Shown: one piece after another, positions 6,924-11,448 of the stretch
Layout: each line of letters starts with the position of its first letter
Numbering within the stretch: the first letter of the stretch is position 1
NCBI GenBank assembly: GCA_035473255.1
Contig: DATIOK010000071.1
Span: 1 to 11,448 of the forward strand
DNA from: JAICYJ01 sp035473255
GTDB taxonomy: Bacteria > Actinomycetota > Thermoleophilia > Gaiellales > JAICJC01
DNA: 11,448 nucleotides
Reading direction: 5' to 3'
Program-made: the position numbers and the translations under genes
Notes under the pieces: generated by a model
Databases searched by the model: none
What the model was told of the DNA's origin: nothing
The model's input: only the letters and a program-made list of their open reading frames with translations

Positions 6924-7457
6924 ATGAGCATCTCAGGCGAACTGCGGCTCGACTTCCGCGAATGCGTGGGGGCGTTCGCCACCGGCGTGACCGTGGTGAC
7001 GACCCATGCGCAGGGCCAGCCTGCCGGCATGACGCTGAACTCGTTCACGTCGGTTTCGCTGGATCCGTTGCTGGTGCTGGTGTCGCTCGCGCACGCCACA
7101 CGGACGCTGGAGGCGATCAAGTCGTCGAACCGGTTCACGGTCAACGTGCTGCACCGCAACCAGCGCGACGTGGCCCTGGCGTTCGCGAAGCCGGGAGCGC
7201 CGTTCCCGGAGGGCTACACGGTGCAGGACCCGCACGGTTTCGTGGTCGTGCGCCACGCGCTCGCGATCCTGCGCTGCGAGGTGTACGGCACGCACGTCGC
7301 CGGCGACCATGATCTGGTCGTGGGCGAGGTGATCGACTTCGAGGGGTCGGGCGGCCAGCCGCTGATCTTCCACCGCGGCGCCTTCGGCGGCCTCGATGCG
7401 GACGCGCTGGTGCCCCAGGGCCGCGTGATCGGGATCCACACCGCCTCCGGCTGGTAA
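6924..7457 (+). CDS. Flavin-reductase-like FMN-binding split-barrel protein
   Basis: 177 aa from ATG 6924. It matches the flavin reductase-like domain (HpaC/RutF type) along its whole length: FATGVTVVTT (18-27), GMTLNSFTSVSLDPLLVLVSL (35-55), which binds FMN phosphate and isoalloxazine in relatives, RFTVNVL (70-76), GDHDLVVGEV (127-136) and the closing PLIFHRGAFGGL (146-157). Family members reduce FMN or FAD with NAD(P)H, often to feed a two-component monooxygenase, or bind flavin as part of other oxidoreductases. No partner monooxygenase is in the window, so the physiological acceptor is unknown. It is divergent from the ABC-F gene across 66 bp and followed by a hairpin. Cytoplasmic; no signal peptide. 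Confidence 0.93.
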   Translation: MSISGELRLDFRECVGAFATGVTVVTTHAQGQPAGMTLNSFTSVSLDPLLVLVSLAHATRTLEAIKSSNRFTVNVLHRNQRDVALAFAKPGAPFPEGYTVQDPHGFVVVRHALAILRCEVYGTHVAGDHDLVVGEVIDFEGSGGQPLIFHRGAFGGLDADALVPQGRVIGIHTASGW

Positions 7458-7495
7458 CCGTCACCGCGCCGTCACGGGTCGATGCTTCGCCGTTG

Positions 7496-7524
7496 GCAAC
7501 ACCGGTGCCAGGCGCGGGTGTTGC
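7496..7524 (+). terminator. Hairpin after the flavin-reductase-like gene
   Basis: GCAACACC (7496-7503) and GGTGTTGC (7517-7524) form a perfect 8-bp stem with a 13-nt loop, 38 bp after the stop codon. An alternative smaller stem, TGGCA/TGCCA (7494-7498 with 7506-7510), competes with it. There is no T-tract, so it is a weak terminator candidate typical of GC-rich genomes, or a processing hairpin. Confidence 0.35.
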
Positions 7525-7691
7525 GCGCGGGATTCCGTGAGCGGCGCGTATGAGGTCGTCACCGGCACTTTGGCGCTCGCGGCGCGTCACCCCGACGTGC
7601 TGGACGAAGCTGTCACGGTCGGCGGTGCTTCGCGATCGCGCGGCGTAGGCGGCCGTGACGGGTCGTTGCAATGTTGCCGGGGTCAGACACA

Positions 7692-7714
7692 GGCCGGATC
7701 TGGCGGTACCGGCC
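7692..7714 (-). terminator. Hairpin after the ECF sigma gene
   Basis: GGCCGG (7692-7697) pairs with CCGGCC (7709-7714) across an 11-nt loop, starting 10 nt beyond the TAA of the sigma gene on the minus strand. No U-tract follows. It is a plausible but weak intrinsic terminator. Confidence 0.3.
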
Positions 7715-7724
7715 GGGCGGGGCG

Positions 7725-8996
7725 TTACCGGGTCGTGCGTGGTTGTGACGGCTCGGGCAGGTCGGCCAGCTTCCGCTGCAGCAGCCGGCGCTCGGCCTCG
7801 TTGCCGGCCTGCTCGATCGCGGTGCGGTACGCCGCGGCCGCCTCCTGTGAGCGCCCCAGCCTGCCCAGCATGTCGGCCCGGGTCGCGTGCAGCAGGTGGC
7901 TGTGCGCGAGCGAGCCCTCGGCGGCGATCGTCTCCGCCAGCGCCAGCCCGGCCGCAGGCCCCTGTGCCATCGACACGGCGACCGAGCGGCTGAGCGCCGC
8001 CATCGGGGACGGCGACACTCCCAGCAGCATCTCGTACAGCGCCGCGATCTGCCACCAGTCGGTGTCCTCCGCCGTGGCCGCCTGGGCGTGCACCGCCGCG
8101 ATCGCCGCCTCGAGCGCGTAGCGCCCGGGCGTGTGCGTCATGCGCAGCGCCCGCTCCGTCAGCGCGACCCCCTCCGCGATCTCGTCGCTGTGCCACTGCG
8201 ACCGGTCCTGCGTGCCGATCAGGACCACCTCGCCGGCGGCGTCGGTGCGGGCGTCGCGCCGCGAGTGCTGCAGCAGCATCAGCGCGAGCAGCCCGGCCGC
8301 CTCTGGCTCATCCGGCATCAGCGTGCTGATCACGCGCCCCAGCCTGATCGCCTCGCCCGCCAGGTCGTCCCGCCGCAGCTGCGGCCCCGACGTGGCCACG
8401 TACCCCTCGTTGAAGATCAGGTAGACCACCGCCAGCGTGCTCGCCAGCCGATCGGTCAGCTGGTCGTCGGGCGGCACCCGCACCGGGATCCCGGCCGCCC
8501 GCACCTTGTGCTTGGCCCGCACCAGCCGCTGGGCGATCGTCGGCTCCGCCGCCAGCAGCGCCCGCGCGATCTCCGGCACCGTCAGCCCCGCCACCAGCCG
8601 CAGCGTCAGCGCCACCTGCGCCTCGGTCGCCAGCGCCGGGTGGCAGCAGGTGAAGATCAGCCGCAGCCGCTCGTCGGGGATGGTGTCGTCGTCCGCGCTC
8701 TCGTCGTACCGGTTCATCTCGTCCTCCGCGCGCCGGGTCAGCTCCTCGGTGTGCCGTTCCAGCACCCGGTCTCGCCGCAGCCGGTCGATCGCCCTGTTCC
8801 GGGCCACCGCCACGATCCACGCCCGCGGGTTATCGGGAACCCCGTCGGCCGGCCAGCGGCGCAGCGCGGCCAGGTACGCATCCTGAACCGCGTCCTCGGC
8901 GAGCCCGATGTCGCCGAGGACGCGGGCAAGCAGCGCGACGGCACGCCCGAACTCTGACCGGAACACCCGGTCGACTGCCGCCGCCTGCGAGGTCAC
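7725..8996 (-). CDS. ECF42-type sigma factor with C-terminal TPR-like extension
   Basis: 423 aa from GTG 8996, chosen because it overlaps the TGA of the DGPF gene (GTGA, 8993-8996) and because residues upstream look antisense. Sigma region 2 spans about 8-78 (FRSEFGRAVALLARVLGD, AEDAVQDAYLAALRRWP, NPRAWIVAVARNRAIDRLRR). Sigma region 4 spans about 108-170 (RLRLIFTCCHPAL, LTVPEIARALLAAEPTIAQRLVRAK). A long helical extension (about 180-423) follows, with VYLIFNEGY (191-199) and TPR-like helices ending in LGRSQEAAAAYRTAIEQAGNEAERRLL. Length, the FTCCHPAL and YLIFNEGY motifs and the DGPF neighbour match the ECF42 group, where the extension is needed for activity and no anti-sigma factor is known. 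It directs RNA polymerase to promoters including, most likely, the one for its own operon (9403-9430). The inducing signal is unknown. Confidence 0.93.
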   Translation of the reverse strand: MTSQAAAVDRVFRSEFGRAVALLARVLGDIGLAEDAVQDAYLAALRRWPADGVPDNPRAWIVAVARNRAIDRLRRDRVLERHTEELTRRAEDEMNRYDESADDDTIPDERLRLIFTCCHPALATEAQVALTLRLVAGLTVPEIARALLAAEPTIAQRLVRAKHKVRAAGIPVRVPPDDQLTDRLASTLAVVYLIFNEGYVATSGPQLRRDDLAGEAIRLGRVISTLMPDEPEAAGLLALMLLQHSRRDARTDAAGEVVLIGTQDRSQWHSDEIAEGVALTERALRMTHTPGRYALEAAIAAVHAQAATAEDTDWWQIAALYEMLLGVSPSPMAALSRSVAVSMAQGPAAGLALAETIAAEGSLAHSHLLHATRADMLGRLGRSQEAAAAYRTAIEQAGNEAERRLLQRKLADLPEPSQPRTTR

Positions 8997-9352
8997 GCCG
9001 TGGCCGGCATCACCATCACGGGCCGCACCTCGACCGAGCCGTAGCGGGCCCCCGGGCAGCGCCCGGCATGCTCCAGCGCCTGGTCCAGCGAGTCGCACTC
9101 GAGCACGTAGAACCCGCCCAGCACCTCGCGCGTCTCCGCGAACGGCCCGTCGCTGATCACCTGCTGGCCGTCACGCTGCCGCACCGTGGTCGCCGTCTGC
9201 GCCGACTCCAGCGGCTCGCCCGAGACGTACGCGCCCGATCGGCGCAGCCCCTCCGTGTACTCGAAGTACTCGGCCATCATGGCGCGGCCGTCCTCCTCGG
9301 ACATCCCCTCGGCAGCGGCCGGATCCCCGTAGATCAAGAGCACATACTGCAC
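8993..9352 (-). CDS. DGPF/YCII-domain protein
   Basis: 119 aa from GTG 9352. An in-frame ATG at 9364 would add four residues, but GGAGGA (9362-9357) lies inside that stretch, ideally placed for the GTG, and family members usually begin right at QYVLLIYGDP. The YCII fold (PF03795, DGPF family) is shown by YVLLIYGD (residues 3-10), the helix MSEEDGRAMMAEYFEYTEGL, SGAYVSGEPL, the name-giving DGPF (68-71) with FAETREVLGGFYVLECDSLDQALEHA, and a terminal EVRPV strand. DGPF proteins are small ferredoxin-like-fold dimers and the standard target genes of ECF42 sigma factors. Their chemistry is not established; some YCII relatives are dehalogenase-like or bind small molecules. It is first in the operon, so it is coupled to and translated before the sigma factor. 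Confidence 0.93.
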   Translation of the reverse strand: MQYVLLIYGDPAAAEGMSEEDGRAMMAEYFEYTEGLRRSGAYVSGEPLESAQTATTVRQRDGQQVISDGPFAETREVLGGFYVLECDSLDQALEHAGRCPGARYGSVEVRPVMVMPATA

Positions 9353-9356
9353 CGCT

Positions 9357-9362
9357 TCCTCC
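9357..9362 (-). promoter_or_regulatory. Ribosome binding site deciding the DGPF gene start
   Basis: GGAGGA lies 4 nt before GTG 9352 on the minus strand, the best Shine-Dalgarno in the window. The alternative ATG at 9364 has none in front of it and would place this site inside the coding region. Confidence 0.6.
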
Positions 9363-9402
9363 ATTCGTTCGTTGGCGGCGTGGGTCGCCGCCTCGATCCT
9401 AT

Positions 9403-9430
9403 GACGAACGGGCGCGTGCCGAAATCGACA
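9403..9430 (-). promoter_or_regulatory. ECF42-type autoregulatory promoter
   Basis: On the minus strand TGTCGA (9430-9425) is followed after exactly 18 bp by CGTC (9406-9403). This matches the -35 TGTCGA and -10 CG(A/T)C reported for ECF42 promoters in Streptomyces venezuelae (recalled, not checked here). It sits upstream of the DGPF-ECF42 operon, with transcription predicted to start near 9396 and a leader of about 44 nt to GTG 9352. The -35 overlaps the first base of the ATG of the divergent gene at 9430. Confidence 0.75.
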
Positions 9431-10101
9431 TGTGCGATCCTGCCGCGGTGCAGGGCGTCGACGATCGCACGTTGTGGGCCGGAGCCGAGGCCGTCTGCGA
9501 CGCGTTGGTTGGGCACGACACGGATGCCCTGCGTGCCCTCACAACGGGCGAGTTGTGGCTGCGCGCCGCGGCCGAGGAGTTGGCTCCACTGGCCGAGCAC
9601 GCGGTTGCCGCACGCCCGCTCGGCCTCCTGGGCCGTCACACGATGTTGCATGCCACCACGCCGGGCGCCGCCTATCCGGCCTACGTCGTCGAGCAGCAGT
9701 GGACGCCGTCCGCCGGGCGTCCGCTGGTCGAGGACGAGCGCCTGTTCACGCTGATCGACCGCTCTGCGCTGGAGGCGGCCGGCGATACCGACCGGCTCGC
9801 ACGCCTCGCCACCAAGCTGGCCGCCCAGGACGCGGCGCGGGGCTACGTCGACGCGCTCAACGCCCACGACGCGGCGGCCGTCAAGGCGCTGTGGACGCCG
9901 GACTTCGCCGCCGCGGGCGTCGGTGCCATACCGCGCATCGAGAGGCTGCGGTCGGCCGAGCTGATCGGAAGCGTCGGCCCGCGCACGCTGGTGCTGTATC
10001 GCTTCGACGACCATGACGAGACCCAGGAGCTGCTCTGGCGCCCGCTCGACGGGCGCGTACTGGTGCAGGGCCAGCGCAGCTTTCGGCCGCCGCCCGCCTG
10101 A
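9430..10101 (+). CDS. Uncharacterised protein with two NTF2/SnoaL-like halves
   Basis: 223 aa from ATG 9430; GTG 9448 is an alternative start, and neither has a ribosome binding site. The second half opens with AARGYVDALNAHDAAAVKALWTPDF (about 136-159), the usual first helices of NTF2/SnoaL-like alpha+beta domains. It continues with strands RTLVLYRFDD and QELLWRPLDGRVLVQGQRSF. The first half opens with a similar pattern, EAVCDALVGHDTDALRALT (20-38), and has strands TLIDRS and YPAYVVEQQWTP, suggesting an internal duplication. No catalytic residues stand out. Such folds serve as small-molecule pockets or enzymes. It is divergent from the ECF42 operon and 13 bp upstream of the second decarboxylase, so it is probably cotranscribed with that gene. 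Codon bias supports this frame over the antisense frame. Confidence 0.75.
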   Translation: MCDPAAVQGVDDRTLWAGAEAVCDALVGHDTDALRALTTGELWLRAAAEELAPLAEHAVAARPLGLLGRHTMLHATTPGAAYPAYVVEQQWTPSAGRPLVEDERLFTLIDRSALEAAGDTDRLARLATKLAAQDAARGYVDALNAHDAAAVKALWTPDFAAAGVGAIPRIERLRSAELIGSVGPRTLVLYRFDDHDETQELLWRPLDGRVLVQGQRSFRPPPA

Positions 10102-10114
10102 CTACAGTGCAGGC

Positions 10115-11448
10115 ATGAGCGCGGTCGGCGATGGCCCCGAACTGCAGCTGGACGCGCCTCGCGATGAGGTGCTGCAGCTCGCCGTGACGCTGATCAGCCA
10201 GGCCTGGAACAGCTTCGACCAGGCCCGGCCGGGACAGCCCACCGTCGACGACGATCTGCGAGCGGTGCTGCGCGAGCCCCTGCCCGACACGCCTGAGCCC
10301 GTCACCCGCGCGCTCGAGGAGGCCGCCCAGATCCTCGACGAGAGCATCGCCCAGCCCCGCCCTCGCTACTTCGCCTTCGTGGGGTCGTCCGGCCTGCCGA
10401 TCGGCGTCGTCGCCGACGCGCTTGCCTCCTGCTTCGATGCCAACCTGGCGGTCTACGCCGGTGCCGCGTCCGCAATCGAGGAGCAGGCCGTCCGCTGGGT
10501 CGGGGAGCTCGTCGGCTACCCCGTCGGCGGCGGCGCGTTCACGAGCGGCGGCACCATCAGCAACCTGACCGCCCTGGCCGCCGCCCGCGAGCGGGCGCTG
10601 CCGGGAGCGCGTGCCGCGGGCATGGGCGGCCTGCGGGCGGCGGTGTACTGTTCGGCCGAGGCCCACTACTCGGTGATGCGCGCAGCCGAGCTGCTCGGCA
10701 TCGGCGCCGCGAACGTGCGGCCGATCGGCCTCGACGGCGACCGCCGCATGGTGCCGGGCGAGCTGGCCGAGGCGCTCGACCGTGACCGCGCCGCGGGCGT
10801 CACGCCGGTCGCCGTGATCGCGACGGCCGGCACCACGCTGACCGGCGCGGTCGATCCGATCGGGCCCCTGGCCGCTCTCTGCCAGGAGCGCGGGGTGTGG
10901 CTGCACGTGGACGGCGCCTACGGGCTGGCGGCCGCCTGCCTGCCCGAGACCGGCGACCTGTTCGCGGGGCTCGACCAGGCAGATTCGGTATCGCTCGACG
11001 CCCACAAGTGGCTCTACCTGCCGAAGGCATGCGGCGTGATCCTGGTGCGCAAGCGCGAAGATCTGCACCACTCGTTCGCGCACGACGAGGGCTACCTGCC
11101 GCACGAGCGCCACGAGCCGCACGCCGTCGACGTCACGCTCGAGTACTCGCGCCCGTTCCGCGCGCTGAAGCTGTGGCTGGCCTTCCGTGTGCACGGCGCG
11201 GAGGCCTTCCGCCGCGCGGTGCGGCGCAACCTGCGCCAGGCGGCACTGCTCCACGAGCTGGTCACCGCTCAGCCGGATCTGGAGGCGCTGGGCCCGCCGC
11301 AGCTCTCGATCGTGCCGTTCCGGCACGTCCCCGCCGGCGTCGCCGACCTGGACGCGCACAACGCGCGGCTGTCCGTCGAGCTGCAGCGCGACGCCCGCGT
11401 CTACGTCGCCCCGGCCGCGATCGACGGCCGCGTGTACCTGCGCCCGTG
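10115..11448 (+). CDS. PLP-dependent amino-acid decarboxylase, 3' end outside window
   Basis: 444 codons from ATG 10115, still open at the window edge; family length suggests a few tens of residues are missing. It has the group II decarboxylase motifs: TSGGTISNLTALAAAR; stacking His in AEAHYSVMRAA (H184); ATAGTTLTGAVDP; LHVDGAYG with D266; LDAHKWLY with Schiff-base K298; and YSRPFRALKLWLAFRVHG. It shares motif order with the decarboxylase at 1533 but differs widely elsewhere (N-terminus, and the SFAHDEGYLPHERHE loop before YSRPF), so it is a diverged paralogue rather than a recent duplicate. The different substrate loop hints at a different amino acid; the substrate is not assignable. It follows the NTF2-like gene by 13 bp. 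Confidence 0.93.
   Translation, partial: MSAVGDGPELQLDAPRDEVLQLAVTLISQAWNSFDQARPGQPTVDDDLRAVLREPLPDTPEPVTRALEEAAQILDESIAQPRPRYFAFVGSSGLPIGVVADALASCFDANLAVYAGAASAIEEQAVRWVGELVGYPVGGGAFTSGGTISNLTALAAARERALPGARAAGMGGLRAAVYCSAEAHYSVMRAAELLGIGAANVRPIGLDGDRRMVPGELAEALDRDRAAGVTPVAVIATAGTTLTGAVDPIGPLAALCQERGVWLHVDGAYGLAAACLPETGDLFAGLDQADSVSLDAHKWLYLPKACGVILVRKREDLHHSFAHDEGYLPHERHEPHAVDVTLEYSRPFRALKLWLAFRVHGAEAFRRAVRRNLRQAALLHELVTAQPDLEALGPPQLSIVPFRHVPAGVADLDAHNARLSVELQRDARVYVAPAAIDGRVYLRP

Larger units (their letters stand above)
7458..7724. other. Convergent intergenic gap with short degenerate repeats
   Basis: 267 bp between two converging genes with no convincing coding frame. Besides two hairpins it holds similar motifs: GTCACGGGTCG-A-TGCTTCGC (7471-7490), GTCACGG-TCGGCGG-TGCTTCGC (7612-7633) and GTGACGGGTCG-TTGC (7655-7669). 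It also holds several GTCACC words and a 10-bp palindrome CGCGATCGCG (7631-7640). Function not apparent; it may be decayed repeat or spacer DNA. Confidence 0.4.

Noticed and set aside
7537..7724. Plus-strand GTG frame starting in the gap (MSGAYEVVTG...)
   Set aside because: No ribosome binding site or domain, and it continues far into antisense of the sigma gene.
7141..8196. Minus-strand frame running through the 7458-7724 gap
   Set aside because: Overlaps the sigma and flavin-reductase genes in wrong frames and shows no domain; the gap is better read as non-coding.
9881..11359. Minus-strand frame of 492 codons
   Set aside because: Antisense of the second decarboxylase and NTF2-like genes, without recognisable domains.
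1..11448. Defence island, prophage, integron, CRISPR or biosynthetic cluster
   Set aside because: No nuclease, helicase, integrase, transposase, regular repeat-spacer array, PKS/NRPS or tailoring set is visible; base composition looks even throughout.

Overview
This is a very GC-rich stretch of ordinary, densely packed bacterial chromosome. The gene types (CYTH-CHAD protein, ECF sigma factor paired with a DGPF/YCII protein, PLP decarboxylases, several genes without Shine-Dalgarno sequences) and the codon bias suggest an actinobacterium. My best guess is a soil lineage of the Thermoleophilia (Solirubrobacter/Gaiella-like), but this is inferred from protein flavour and no marker gene is present. 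I see no tRNA, rRNA, transposase, phage gene, CRISPR array or defence gene.

Layout. (1) 1-1493, minus: a CYTH-CHAD protein overlaps by 4 bp the start of a histidine-phosphatase (SixA-like) gene that leaves the window; this is a polyphosphate/phosphate-metabolism style operon. (2) 1533-3026, plus: a complete PLP-dependent amino-acid decarboxylase, convergent with (3) a 35-residue membrane protein gene on the minus strand (3038-3145). (4) 3291-4229, plus: a LysR-type regulator; the region between it and the small gene carries an ATC-N9-GAT palindrome. (5) 4234-6857, minus: an ABC-F ATPase coupled by an ATGA overlap to a membrane-anchored protein of unknown function. The ABC-F gene has no ATG, GTG or TTG start in the right place. 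(6) 6924-7457, plus: a flavin-reductase-like FMN-binding protein. (7) 7458-7724: a convergent intergenic gap with hairpins and short repeats. (8) 7725-9352, minus: a DGPF/YCII protein and an ECF42-type sigma factor with a TPR-like C-terminal extension, overlapping by GTGA. A near-perfect ECF42-type autoregulatory promoter lies just upstream. (9) 9430 to the end, plus: an uncharacterised protein with two NTF2/SnoaL-like halves, then a second PLP decarboxylase cut by the window edge.

Most of the window is divergent or convergent pairs of short transcription units, with three 4-bp stop/start overlaps (63-66, 5220-5223, 8993-8996) marking tightly coupled pairs. The best-supported regulatory circuit is the self-activating ECF42 sigma/DGPF operon. 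The least understood parts are the ABC-F plus anchored-protein pair, the 35-aa membrane protein and the NTF2-like protein. I do not see a clearly new multi-gene system; the leads below are modest and specific.
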